Source of the DNA: Tsukamurella ocularis
GTDB lineage: Bacteria > Actinomycetota > Actinomycetes > Mycobacteriales > Mycobacteriaceae
Direction of reading: 5' to 3'
DNA: 64,000 nucleotides
NCBI RefSeq assembly: GCF_024807615.1
Contig: NZ_JANUCJ010000003.1
Location: forward strand, 124,001 to 188,000
Shown: one piece after another, positions 32,319-39,970 of the stretch
Layout of the letters: every line of letters begins with the position of its first letter
How positions within the stretch are numbered: position 1 is the stretch's first letter
The notes under the pieces: model-generated
What the model was told of the DNA's origin: nothing
What the model saw: the letters and a program-made list of their open reading frames with translations, nothing else
Databases searched by the model: none
Position numbers and translations under genes: made by a program

Positions 32319-33334
32319 CCACCCGGATCACCCCCGACGACATCCTCACCGACGACCGGCTCTCCGCCATGCGCTCCGCCGTCATGACCGAGGTCGGCGA
32401 CGACCTGCAGGCGCGCCGCAGCCGGCGCAAGCATCGGACGATGGGCATCGCCGCTGCCGCCGCGATCGCGGTCGTCGCCGTCGGCGGGGCGGTCATCGCC
32501 GGGACCCAGCTGACGAGCGGGTCGCAGACCTCGGCGTTCGAGTGGGCTCCGGGCGCGGCCCCACAGACCGGCGGCCGCGGGGCCGAGTCCGCACCCTTCA
32601 CGGGCGGCCAGGCCGCCGTCGCCCCTGCCCCGAAGGCCGCGCCCACGACGGGCCCGAGCGCACCGTCCACGCCGGTCACCGCGCCGGTGGATCGCCAGGT
32701 GATCACCACCGGCACCGTCGACGTGACGAACGCCGATCCGGCGTCGGCGGCCCGGGAGCTGGCCGCGACCGCGCAGCGGCTCGGCGGCCGCGTCGATGCG
32801 CGCACCGAGACCGGCGGCGAGAAGGCCCGCGCGAAGCTGACACTGCGGGTGCCGAACGACAAGGTCAACGAGCTGGTCGAGAAGGTCGGCGAGCTCGGCG
32901 AGGTCGGCAGCGTGCGGCTGGAGCACGAGGACGTGACCGGCACCGTCGTGGATCTCGAGGCCCGCATCCGCGCGACCCAGGTCTCCGTCGACCGGCTGAC
33001 GGCGATCCTCGCGAAGGCCGAGACGACCGACCAGGTGATCGCGGCGGAGTCGGCCCTGACGTCCCGCCAGCAGGAACTCGAGACGCTGCAGTCACGGCGC
33101 GCGTCGATCGGGGACCAGGTCTCGCTCTCGACGGTGACCGTGACGGTCGAGAAGCCCACGGCGACCGCCGACCGGCCGGGATTCACGGGCGGCCTGCAAG
33201 ACGGCTGGAACGCACTCCTCGCCGCCGGACGGTGGCTGCTGGTGATCGTGGGCGCGGTGCTGCCGTGGGCCGCGGTGCTGCTGGTGCTGTACGGCGCCTA
33301 CCGGGCGGTGCTCCGGTGCCGGCCCCGCTCCTGA
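32315..33334 (+). CDS. DUF4349 membrane protein, probable anti-sigma partner
   Basis: A 339-residue protein translationally coupled to the sigma factor. The N-terminal 42 residues are cytoplasmic and basic at their end (LQARRSRRKHR), followed by one membrane segment (IAAAAAIAVVAVGGAVIAGT), a proline/alanine-rich linker and a DUF4349 domain (VITTGTVDVTNADPASAARELAATAQRLGGRV ... LTLRVPNDKVNELVEKVGELGEV) with a coiled segment, and a second membrane helix near the C-terminus (WLLVIVGAVLPWAAVLLVLYG). No zinc-binding HxxxCxxC anti-sigma motif is visible, so the anti-sigma role rests on operon position and topology. In other DUF4349 proteins the domain is extracytoplasmic. Confidence 0.8.
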   Translation: MTTRITPDDILTDDRLSAMRSAVMTEVGDDLQARRSRRKHRTMGIAAAAAIAVVAVGGAVIAGTQLTSGSQTSAFEWAPGAAPQTGGRGAESAPFTGGQAAVAPAPKAAPTTGPSAPSTPVTAPVDRQVITTGTVDVTNADPASAARELAATAQRLGGRVDARTETGGEKARAKLTLRVPNDKVNELVEKVGELGEVGSVRLEHEDVTGTVVDLEARIRATQVSVDRLTAILAKAETTDQVIAAESALTSRQQELETLQSRRASIGDQVSLSTVTVTVEKPTATADRPGFTGGLQDGWNALLAAGRWLLVIVGAVLPWAAVLLVLYGAYRAVLRCRPRS

Positions 33335-33338
33335 GCGG

Positions 33339-33740
33339 CTAGGAGGGGACGACGAGCGCGCGAGCCGTGGCGAACCGGGGCCCGCGCGCACCGTCGACCT
33401 CCACGAAGAAGTCGGCCTCGGCGAAGCTCTGCCGTCGCCCCGGCTTGATCACCCGGCCGACCGCCTGGAAGGCGTCCCCCTGCGCGGGGCGGAGGAAGTG
33501 CGTATCGAGCTGGGTAACGAACCCGACGGAGCCGGGGTACATCGCGAGGGCGTAGCCGCACGCGTTCTCCAGGACGCCTGCGATGAGCGCCGCATGCAGG
33601 CCTCCGAGGTCCTGACAGAGGTCTTCGCGGCGCTCAAGACGGAGCACGACCTCGTCGAGGCCGGCGCTGAGCACTTCGATACCTGCCCACCGGTTGAAGG
33701 GCAGGGAGGCGTTGTAGCTGACGAGTTCCTCGAAGGTCAC
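33339..33740 (-). CDS. PaaI-type hotdog thioesterase
   Basis: A 133-residue hotdog-fold protein. DLGGLHAALIAGVLENACGYALAMYPGSVGFVTQLDTHFLRPAQGDAFQAVGRVIKPGRRQSFAEADFF covers the helix and strands of the acyl-CoA thioesterase fold, with the LGGLHAA loop in place of the usual HGG motif. Length is typical. The GTG start at 33740 precedes TFEELVSYNASLPF. It converges with the DUF4349 gene with only 4 bases between. The acyl-CoA substrate is unknown. Confidence 0.82.
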   Translation of the reverse strand: MTFEELVSYNASLPFNRWAGIEVLSAGLDEVVLRLERREDLCQDLGGLHAALIAGVLENACGYALAMYPGSVGFVTQLDTHFLRPAQGDAFQAVGRVIKPGRRQSFAEADFFVEVDGARGPRFATARALVVPS

Positions 33741-33763
33741 TCCAGCACTATCGCACCCCGGCG

Positions 33764-34744
33764 TCAGCGGCCGACTGCGGCGAGCACCGGGGCGGGCGTG
33801 GGGCGGGGCGTCGGGGCGGGGCGCGGGTTCGGCGCCGGGGCGACGGGGGTACCGAGGCCACCGAGCCCGGAGAGGACGTCGAAGGCGATCTCACCGGTCT
33901 GCCACAGCGCGAGGATCGCACCGTCCGTCGCGGGGCGCGCGGCGGGGTTCTGCAGCGCGAGGCCGTTGGCGAAGGTGAGGGTGTTGTAGCCGTCATCGGC
34001 GGCGCGGAGCATCAGGTTCGAGGCGACGCCCGCACCGACGATCCGGTCGAGCCCCTGGCCGAAGAAGTAGAAGGTCCACAGGCCCCAGAGGTCGGCGCCG
34101 TAGATCTGCTTGCTGCGCTCCGGGATCACGTTGCCGTTCTTCGCGATCGAGTCGACGATGCGGTAGAAGTCGAGCGCATTCGCCGGGGTGCTGCGGGTGT
34201 GCGCGACGGTATACGCGAGGTCGACGGTGATGTGCGCGTTGTAGCCCGCCATCGCCACCCGCCCCGGCGGCAGCTCGCATCGCGCGGCCAGCCGGAAGTA
34301 GTTGCCCCACCACTGCGGTACGGCACCGCCGGTCCACTGCGCGTGGACGGCCTTCAGGTACCGGCTCACCAGGTCCACGGACAAGGACTTGGCGTACTGC
34401 GGGTCGTCGAGCCCCGACTCATTGCGCTGCGTCGGGATGACGGCATCGCGGATGACGCCGTCCATGCCGACGCCGAACAGGCCCCGTCGATCGCGGTGCG
34501 CAGCCAGGATGTCTGCCACGCCGCGCTGCCGCGCGGTGAGATCGTCGAGGCTGGCGAAGGTCGGCGCTGTCGGCAGTGCGGCCGGATCGGAGAGCGCGAC
34601 GATGCGCTGGTTCTCCTCGGCCGTCAACGCGGTGCCGCAGTACGGCGACGGTGCCGCGGTCGCCGACGGCGCGGAGACCAACGAGACGGTGACCAGGGCA
34701 GCGGCGATCGTGCCGGCGACCCGCGCCGACCGTCGGGACTTCAT
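33764..34744 (-). CDS. Secreted DUF5995-type protein
   Basis: A 326-residue exported protein: basic start MKSRRSARVAG, hydrophobic core and a likely signal peptidase site after ATAA near residue 31. The mature part (FASLDDLTARQRGVADILAAH, YFRLAARCELPPGRVAMAGYNAHITVDLAYTVA, NGNVIPERSKQIYGADLWGLWTFYFFGQGLDRIV) resembles DUF5995 proteins of actinobacteria, which have no known role. The last 25 residues are a proline-rich tail (PAPNPRPAPTPRPTPAP). The start has a GGAGGT ribosome site overlapping the end of the ferredoxin reductase gene, so they share a transcript. Confidence 0.75.
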   Translation of the reverse strand: MKSRRSARVAGTIAAALVTVSLVSAPSATAAPSPYCGTALTAEENQRIVALSDPAALPTAPTFASLDDLTARQRGVADILAAHRDRRGLFGVGMDGVIRDAVIPTQRNESGLDDPQYAKSLSVDLVSRYLKAVHAQWTGGAVPQWWGNYFRLAARCELPPGRVAMAGYNAHITVDLAYTVAHTRSTPANALDFYRIVDSIAKNGNVIPERSKQIYGADLWGLWTFYFFGQGLDRIVGAGVASNLMLRAADDGYNTLTFANGLALQNPAARPATDGAILALWQTGEIAFDVLSGLGGLGTPVAPAPNPRPAPTPRPTPAPVLAAVGR

Positions 34745-34750
34745 TGCGTG

Positions 34751-35944
34751 CTAGACCTCCGGGAGCGGTACGCCGGGATCCGGGAGACGAGCGGCGTCGA
34801 CCACCCGGCGGGACGTGATCAGCGCACGCACATCATCGCCCACGTCCCATACATTCACGTTCATACCCGCCAGAACGCGCCCCTGCGCCAACCAGAAGGC
34901 GACGAACTCGAGGCCCGCCAGATCGCCGCGGATCACCACGTCGTCGTACCCGGTGGACAGGCCCACGTACTCCATGCCGAGTTGGTACTGGTCAGTGAAG
35001 AAGTACGGCAACCGGTCGTAGACCTCGGTGCCGCCGAGGATGTTGGCCGCGGCAACGCGCGGCTGGTTGAGGGCGTTCGCCCAGTGTTCGACGCGCACGC
35101 GCCGGCCGACCGTCGGGTTCTCGGCGGCAGCGATGTCGCCGACCGCGAAGACATGCGGGTCGGAGGTGCGCAGCCCGGCGTCGACGGCCACGCCGCCCTC
35201 GGCGGTCTCCAGGCCGGCGGCCTCCGCGAGCTCGATGTTCGGCATCGCCCCGATCCCGACGAGCACGGCGTCGGTCTCGATCGTGGTCCCGTCCTCGAGC
35301 ACCAGTCCCCTGCCGCCGGGCTCGACGGCCCGCACGCCGGTGCCGGTGCGCAAGTCCACGCCGTGCGCGCGATGCAGGTCCGCGAAGACCTTGCCGAGTT
35401 CGGGGCCGAGCGCGCCGAGCAGCGGCTGCTCTGAGGGTTCGATGACGGTGACCTCCAGGCCGGCCTCGCGGGCCGCGGCGGCTGCCTCGAGCCCGATCCA
35501 GCCGCCGCCGACGACGCCGAGCCGGCCGCCCTCATCGAATACGGCCCGCAGCGCGTCGCTGTCGTCGAGGGTGCGGAGGTAATGCACCCCGTCGGCCCCG
35601 GGCAGCGGCCGCGCGCGAGATCCCGTGGCCAGCACCAGGTCGTCGTAGCGCAGCGACTCGCCCGTGTCGAGCCCGACGGTGCGCGCCTCGCGGTCGAGGG
35701 AGGTCGCGCGGACGCCGGTCCGCACGGTGACGTCGTGGTCGGCGTACCAGGCGGCGTCGAACGTGAAGACGCTGTCGCGCTCGGCCTTGCCCTGGAGATA
35801 GTCCTTGGACAGCGGGGGCCGCTCGTACGGCGGATGGAATTCGGCGCCGATCACCGTGATCGGGCCGTCGTGGCCCAGATCCCGTAGCGCCTCGGCCGCT
35901 TTCGCGGCCGCCAGTCCTGCTCCGACGATGACGATCGCACCCAT
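34751..35944 (-). CDS. NAD(P)H-ferredoxin reductase (rhodocoxin/putidaredoxin reductase type)
   Basis: A 397-residue FAD protein that passes electrons from NAD(P)H to a ferredoxin or similar partner. FAD-binding AIVIVGAGLAAAKAAEALRDLGHDGPITVIGAE and PPYERPPLSKDYL are at the N-terminus, the NAD site RLGVVGGGWIGLEAAAAAREAGLEVTVIEPSE near 145-175, and the second FAD motif HVFAVGDIAAAEN near 265. The C-terminal reductase domain is present. No ferredoxin or P450 gene is adjacent, so the partner is unknown. The ATG follows TACGGT by 7 bases and has a GAGGAC ribosome site as well. Confidence 0.87.
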   Translation of the reverse strand: MGAIVIVGAGLAAAKAAEALRDLGHDGPITVIGAEFHPPYERPPLSKDYLQGKAERDSVFTFDAAWYADHDVTVRTGVRATSLDREARTVGLDTGESLRYDDLVLATGSRARPLPGADGVHYLRTLDDSDALRAVFDEGGRLGVVGGGWIGLEAAAAAREAGLEVTVIEPSEQPLLGALGPELGKVFADLHRAHGVDLRTGTGVRAVEPGGRGLVLEDGTTIETDAVLVGIGAMPNIELAEAAGLETAEGGVAVDAGLRTSDPHVFAVGDIAAAENPTVGRRVRVEHWANALNQPRVAAANILGGTEVYDRLPYFFTDQYQLGMEYVGLSTGYDDVVIRGDLAGLEFVAFWLAQGRVLAGMNVNVWDVGDDVRALITSRRVVDAARLPDPGVPLPEV

Positions 35945-36035
35945 GTCCTCGACCGTAGACCCGTCCGCCGACGAGGGGAACCCCTCGAATCGCCGTATCG
36001 GGTACGCGATTCGTCCGGCTCGCTACGCTCGGACC

Positions 36036-36389
36036 ATGGAAGTACTACGCAACGTAATAGTTCTGGTGCACATCGTGGGCTTCGCCGTCACCTTCGGCGG
36101 TTGGGTGACCTCGGCGGCGGCAGGCCGTCTCCGGTTCGAGCGGATCATGGACTACGGGCTGCTGGTCTCGCTCGTCACGGGCCTCGCCCTCGCCGCGCCG
36201 TGGCCGGCGGGGATCGAGCTGAACTACCCCAAGATCGGGATCAAGCTACTCATCCTGATCGTTCTCGGCGGCATGCTCGGCATGGGCAGTGCGCGCCAGA
36301 AACGCACTGGCGAGGCCGTCCCGCGCGGGATGTTCTACGCCGCGGGCCTACTGTCGCTGACCGCCGCGGGGCTCGCCGTCATCTGGTGA
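36036..36389 (+). CDS. Small four-helix membrane protein
   Basis: A 117-residue integral membrane protein with about four helices: VLRNVIVLVHIVGFAVTFGGWVTSAAAG, MDYGLLVSLVTGLALAAPW, IGIKLLILIVLGGMLGMG and GMFYAAGLLSLTAAGLAVIW. The pattern of a conserved histidine in the first helix resembles small copper-resistance-D or cytochrome-like membrane proteins, but the family is not identified. The ATG at 36036 lies exactly 6 bases after TACGCT (36024-36029), implying a leaderless message. It overlaps the convergent MerR gene by 11 bases. Confidence 0.75.
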   Translation: MEVLRNVIVLVHIVGFAVTFGGWVTSAAAGRLRFERIMDYGLLVSLVTGLALAAPWPAGIELNYPKIGIKLLILIVLGGMLGMGSARQKRTGEAVPRGMFYAAGLLSLTAAGLAVIW

Positions 36390-36786
36390 CGCCGCGGACG
36401 TCGTGCACGTAGTCGCGGAGCTCGTCGAGTTTCTCCTTCGCGGCGACGAGCTGCGCGATCCGCTCATCGAGGACGGTGCGACGATCGGCGATGCGGACCA
36501 GCGCCGCGTCCAGCTCCGCCGGCGGGGCGTCGCCCTCGCCGCAGACGATGCCTACCAGCTCCGCCGTCTCCGTGGCCGACAGCCCGGCCTCGATGAGACA
36601 CCGCGCATCGGTGACGGTGCGCACGTCCTCCTCGGTGAACACCCGATAGCCGTTGGACTCGCGCCCCGGCGCGAGGATCCCCGTTTTCTCGTAGTGCCGA
36701 ATCATGCGCGGCGTGGCGCCCGTGCGGGCGCACAGGTCACGCATCCGCAGCCCGGGCTTGACCATGACACTGGTGTCAGAGTTCAT
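36379..36786 (-). CDS. MerR-family transcriptional regulator
   Basis: A 135-residue regulator. The N-terminal helix-turn-helix MRDLCARTGATPRMIRHYEKTGILAPGRESNGYRVFTEEDVRTV is a standard MerR domain, followed by a dimerisation helix and a C-terminal coiled segment (DERIAQLVAAKEKLDELRDYVHDVRGV). No metal-binding cysteine pair is present. The ATG at 36786 is taken as start; M8 at 36765 is an alternative that would free the operator from coding sequence. It diverges from the quinone reductase gene with only 9 bases between start codons, and is its likely activator. Confidence 0.86.
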   Translation of the reverse strand: MNSDTSVMVKPGLRMRDLCARTGATPRMIRHYEKTGILAPGRESNGYRVFTEEDVRTVTDARCLIEAGLSATETAELVGIVCGEGDAPPAELDAALVRIADRRTVLDERIAQLVAAKEKLDELRDYVHDVRGVTR

Positions 36787-36789
36787 GCT
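36758..36789 (+). promoter_or_regulatory. MerR-type promoter inside the merR 5' codons
   Basis: TTGACC (36758-36763) and CATGCT (36784-36789) are separated by 20 bp, the long spacer typical of MerR-controlled promoters, and the spacer contains TGACAC-TG-GTGTCA (36765-36778). The start codon of the quinone reductase gene follows the -10 box by exactly 6 bases, so the transcript should begin at the ATG. The whole promoter overlaps the first codons of the MerR gene on the other strand. Confidence 0.7.
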
Positions 36790-36795
36790 CTCAGT

Positions 36796-37425
36796 ATGAC
36801 GAACCAGCAGCAGCTCCGCGCGGTCGTGGTGACCGCCCACCCCGATGCCGACTCCGCCACCGCCCGCACCGCCGCCGCCGTCGCGCGGGGCCTGCTCCGC
36901 GGCGGCTACGCCGAGGTCGAGCGGCACGACATCCTCGCGGCTGGCTTCGACCCGACCTTCACTTCGGCCGACCATGCGGCGTACCGCGACCGCACCGTCG
37001 TCCCCGCGGACGTGCGGGCCGAGCAGCGCCGACTGGAGGAGTTCGACGCGATCGCCGTCGTCTTTCCGGTGTACTGGTGGGGCCTCCCCGGCCCGCTCAA
37101 GGGCTGGGTCGACCGCGTCTTCACGCGCGACTGGGCGTACGACGACACGAATTCCGGCGCCGAGCTCGCGGCGCCGAAGCGCCTGTATTTCTTCCCGATC
37201 GGCGCCGTCGGCGAATCGACCTATCGCAAGCACGGCTACCTCGACGGCATGCACGCCCAACTGGTCGACGGGCTCGCGAACTACATGGACGCGGAGGACT
37301 CCGAGCTGTTCCTGCTGGGCGATGGGGAATCGGACGACCCGGATCGGCATCGCGCCCGCGAGGTCGCGGCCGAGGAGACGGCCTCGGCGCTCGCCACGCG
37401 CACAGTCGACGGTACCGCCGCCTGA
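36796..37425 (+). CDS. NAD(P)H quinone reductase, flavodoxin-like fold
   Basis: A 209-residue flavoprotein of the Flavodoxin_2 (MdaB/KefF/NQO) type that reduces quinones or similar electrophiles with NAD(P)H. AVVVTAHPDADSATARTAAAVARGL is the phosphate-binding start, FDAIAVVFPVYWWGLPGPLKGWVDRVFTRDWAYD the central flavin-site signature, and KRLYFFPIGAVGESTYRKHGYLDGMHAQL follows. The start is the ATG six bases after CATGCT, with no ribosome site. Its MerR neighbour probably induces it in response to thiol-reactive or quinone compounds, which is inference. Confidence 0.86.
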   Translation: MTNQQQLRAVVVTAHPDADSATARTAAAVARGLLRGGYAEVERHDILAAGFDPTFTSADHAAYRDRTVVPADVRAEQRRLEEFDAIAVVFPVYWWGLPGPLKGWVDRVFTRDWAYDDTNSGAELAAPKRLYFFPIGAVGESTYRKHGYLDGMHAQLVDGLANYMDAEDSELFLLGDGESDDPDRHRAREVAAEETASALATRTVDGTAA

Positions 37426-37431
37426 CCCACC

Positions 37432-37478
37432 GTCAACCAACGGTTGACAATCATCTCAGCGTCAATTCATGCTTGACG
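37432..37478 (+). promoter_or_regulatory. Promoter with two TTGAC-containing inverted repeats
   Basis: GTCAACC-3 bp-GGTTGAC (37432-37448) overlaps the -35 box TTGACA (37444-37449), and CGTCAA-7 bp-TTGACG (37460-37478) surrounds the -10 box CATGCT (37468-37473), 18 bp away. The start codon at 37480 follows the -10 box by 6 bases. Two related operators over one promoter suggest repression, perhaps by the encoded protein, which has its own putative helix-turn-helix. Confidence 0.6.
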
Positions 37479-37479
37479 C

Positions 37480-38217
37480 ATGCCTCAGAACGACGCCGTC
37501 AGCCTCGACGCCCTCATCCGCACCGTCCATGCGCTCCACCCCGACGGCGACGCGCTCGCCCACCTCGGCGACGCCGTCGCCGTCGCGGCGCACCTCGGCG
37601 AGACCGCCGACCACCTCGTCGGACACTTCGTCGACCAGGCACGACGCAGCGGCGCCACCTGGACCTCGATCGGCGAGTCCATGGGGATGACGAAGCAGGC
37701 CGCGCAACAGCGCTCGGCCCCACCAAGCATCGACCCGTCGGCGCTCATCGACGCGACCGGCTCGCCCTACTCGCGGTTCACGCCGCGGGCGCGGAGCGTC
37801 GTCGTGGCCGCGCAGGACGAGGCACGCGAGGTAGGGAGCCCAACGATCGACACGAACCACATGCTGCTGGGACTGTTCCGCGAGCCCGAAGGCATCGCGG
37901 CGCGGCTGTTGCTCGGCCGGGGCATCACCGCGGAGGCGGTCACGGAGGACGTGCTGCGCCGCCGGATCTCGACGACGGACTCCCAGGAGAGCCCTGAGCT
38001 CATCCCTTTCTCGCCCGCCGCGAAAAAGGCGGTCGAGATGGTACTGCGCGAGGCGCTCCGCCTCGGGCACAACTACGTCGGCACCGAGCACATCCTGCTC
38101 GGCATCCTGGCGGAGGGCACCGGCCCGGGCGCGGTCTTCCTGACCGAGCGCGGCGTCGATCACGCGACAATCGACGCCGCGGTGCGCGAGGTGCTGTCGG
38201 CGTACACCCCGGAGTGA
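37480..38217 (+). CDS. Orphan Clp N-domain protein with a helix-turn-helix-like N-terminus
   Basis: A 245-residue protein. Residues 1-80 include a segment ATWTSIGESMGMTKQAAQQRSAPP that looks like a helix-turn-helix. Residues 97-245 hold two Clp N-terminal repeats: YSRFTPRARSVVVAAQDEAREVGSPTIDTNHMLLGLFREPEGIAARLLLGRGI and IPFSPAAKKAVEMVLREALRLGHNYVGTEHILLGILAEGTGPGAVFLTERGV, as at the N-terminus of ClpC. There is no AAA ATPase domain. It might sense Clp adaptor substrates or act as a transcription factor in protein quality control. The transcript is probably leaderless. Confidence 0.85.
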   Translation: MPQNDAVSLDALIRTVHALHPDGDALAHLGDAVAVAAHLGETADHLVGHFVDQARRSGATWTSIGESMGMTKQAAQQRSAPPSIDPSALIDATGSPYSRFTPRARSVVVAAQDEAREVGSPTIDTNHMLLGLFREPEGIAARLLLGRGITAEAVTEDVLRRRISTTDSQESPELIPFSPAAKKAVEMVLREALRLGHNYVGTEHILLGILAEGTGPGAVFLTERGVDHATIDAAVREVLSAYTPE

Positions 38218-38243
38218 GGCGGAACCGACGCTAGGGTGAGCGC

Positions 38244-38708
38244 ATGGCAACCCTCGCCCGCGTCGCGCCCGTCCTGATCACCGCGGTCGTGGCCGCCGGT
38301 ATCGCCGCGCCCGCCACTGCGGCGGCCTGCACCTCCGCACGCCAGCTCGCGGCGGCGGACGCGTACATCGCCGCCCTCGGTGATCGCACGAAATCCGGCG
38401 CGGTCCCCTTCGCCCCGAACGCGGTTCGCTTCGAGAACGGCCTGCAGACGGGCTTTTCCGGCGTGCAGCTGCGCAGCGATCTCGACCGCCACCTGCAGTA
38501 CTCGATCATGGACGCGCCGCGAGTCACCGCGCGCACCGTCGCGCCCGGCGGCGACCGGGACCTGCTCAACTACCGGTTCATCGTGCCCGTCCGCATCGCC
38601 GGGCAGCGCATCGTGGACGCACCGACGGACGAGGACTTCCGCATCCCCCGGAGCACCTGCCTCATCACGCGCATCGACGCGCGGATCACGATCACACCGC
38701 CGCGCTGA
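38244..38708 (+). CDS. Secreted SnoaL/NTF2-like small protein
   Basis: A 154-residue exported protein with signal peptide MATLARVAPVLITAVVAAGIAAPATAAA (cleavage near residue 27). The mature part (TSARQLAAADAYIAALGDRTKSGAVPFAPNAVRFENGLQTGFSGVQLRSDLDRHLQYSIMDAPRVTARTV) has the helical start and strand pattern of an NTF2/SnoaL-like fold, resembling DUF8021-type proteins. Two cysteines at both ends of the mature chain could form a disulfide. The ATG lies 6 bases after TAGGGT (38232-38237). Function unknown. Confidence 0.7.
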   Translation: MATLARVAPVLITAVVAAGIAAPATAAACTSARQLAAADAYIAALGDRTKSGAVPFAPNAVRFENGLQTGFSGVQLRSDLDRHLQYSIMDAPRVTARTVAPGGDRDLLNYRFIVPVRIAGQRIVDAPTDEDFRIPRSTCLITRIDARITITPPR

Positions 38709-38711
38709 GCG

Positions 38712-39335
38712 TCAGGAGACCCGTTCCGCAAGGGCGGGCAGGCCCTCCCCGCTCAGTTCGCCCAGGGCGACGGTGCGCCCGCTCACGGCGAGCAGCAGGG
38801 CGAGCAACGGGCCGGTCACCTCGGGGCCGTCGCCGAGGGTCACATCCGCGTCGGTGGCGCGTAGCCGCAGGCCGGCGATGTGTTCCTTCGCTCCGCCCAT
38901 GCCCTTCCCGGTGCGGGCCTGCAGCCGCAGGGCCCGTTCGACCGCCTCAGCCGGGTAGTCGCCGACGGCGCCGAGCGGCCGGCGGATGTCCTCGCCGTGC
39001 ACGACCGCTTCGACCAGCCGGGTGTCGAGCGGCGCGGGCGGGCCCGAGGTGCGGTCGACGAGCGAGCGGTACCGGTCCAGCATCCGCGCCGCCGGGCCCA
39101 GCTCGCGGTCGACGCCGTTCTGGTTGTCGCTGTCGAAGTCGAAGCGGGCCAGGATCATTCCCTTGATGAATCCCAGGCGCGTGGCGTCGGCGGTGGAGAT
39201 CTGGTGCGCGACGACGTCGCGCACGCGCCACCCCGGGCACAGCGAGGGCGTGTCCCAGCGCGCATCGTCGATGCCCTCGAGGAAGGCGATCAGGGCGTGG
39301 CGCTCCGCGTGGACCAGCTGCCAGACATCGGACAT
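38712..39335 (-). CDS. Maleylpyruvate isomerase-family mycothiol-dependent enzyme
   Basis: A 207-residue DinB-like four-helix protein of the mycothiol-dependent transferase/isomerase family. The first block AERHALIAFLEGIDDARWDTPSLCPGWRVRDVVAHQ carries the conserved metal-binding histidine and W/CPGW motif; VEAVVHGEDIRRPLG provides the second histidine; the C-terminus is an SCP2-like region (LRLRATDADVTLGDGPEVTGPLLALLLAVSGR). Such enzymes act with mycothiol, consistent with an actinobacterial host. The start has a GAAGGAG ribosome site. Substrate unknown. Confidence 0.86.
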   Translation of the reverse strand: MSDVWQLVHAERHALIAFLEGIDDARWDTPSLCPGWRVRDVVAHQISTADATRLGFIKGMILARFDFDSDNQNGVDRELGPAARMLDRYRSLVDRTSGPPAPLDTRLVEAVVHGEDIRRPLGAVGDYPAEAVERALRLQARTGKGMGGAKEHIAGLRLRATDADVTLGDGPEVTGPLLALLLAVSGRTVALGELSGEGLPALAERVS

Positions 39336-39363
39336 GAGACTCCTTCGTCCTGCTCACCGTAGC

Positions 39364-39540
39364 GTGGAACACCCCCAGCCCACGACGGTGTTGCGCGAAG
39401 TTGGGGCGGACGTCAGTGCCTCCAAGGCGGAGTTGCTCGGGCCGCTCTCGCCCGCTGACGCGGAAGTGCTGCGGCGCGCGGTCGCCCTCCGTCGCGCGAC
39501 GGGTGCGCGGTTCAGTCGAGCTTGTCGCGCTGCAGAGTGA
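39364..39540 (+). pseudogene. Possible remnant of a MarR-like C-terminus
   Basis: A short frame from GTG 39364 encodes VEHPQPTTVLREVGADVSASKAELLGPLSPADAEVLRRAVALRRATGARFSRACRAAE. LLGPLSPADAEVLRRAV resembles the last helix of MarR regulators, and codon composition looks coding, but no DNA-binding part is present and the frame overlaps the end of the acetyltransferase gene by 29 bases. It fills an otherwise empty 176-base gap. A decayed gene end is one reading; chance is another. Confidence 0.25.
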
Positions 39541-39970
39541 GGTGCAACAGCGGGTACGGGCGGCCCTCGCCGTCGGTCGCGCTGCGGCCCGTCACGGCGA
39601 ATCCGCCGTACGCGTAGAAGCCGACGGCCTGCTCGTTCTGCTCGTTGACGTCGACGGTGCGCACCCCGAGATCGCGGACCGCGCGGTCGAGCAGCGCGCG
39701 GCCCACACCGCACCCCCGGGCATCGGCGCGCACGAAGAGCATCGCCAGGTCCTCGCCGGCCGTGCCGGCGAACCCGGCCACGGCACCGTCGACCTCCGCG
39801 ACGGTGAGCCGGACCTGCGGGAAGTAGTCACTCGCGAGGCGGGTCTCAATAGCGTCGCGGTCCGCTGCGGCGAGGAAGTCGTGGGTGGCGTCGACGGAAC
39901 TGCGCCACACCCGCACGAGCGCGGGGTACTCCTCGGGGCCGCGGACATCGCGGAGCAGGACCTCGGTCAC
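39512..39970 (-). CDS. GNAT-family acetyltransferase
   Basis: A 152-residue acetyltransferase. The acetyl-CoA binding motif VRADARGCGVGRALLDRAVRD is at residues 80-100, followed by VRTVDVNEQNEQAVGFYAYGGFAVTGRSATDGEGRPYPLLHLTL typical of YhbS/YjgM-like members. The GTG start overlaps the peroxiredoxin stop by 4 bases (GTGA), so both are translated from one message. Acceptor substrate unknown. Confidence 0.87.
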   Translation of the reverse strand: MTEVLLRDVRGPEEYPALVRVWRSSVDATHDFLAAADRDAIETRLASDYFPQVRLTVAEVDGAVAGFAGTAGEDLAMLFVRADARGCGVGRALLDRAVRDLGVRTVDVNEQNEQAVGFYAYGGFAVTGRSATDGEGRPYPLLHLTLQRDKLD

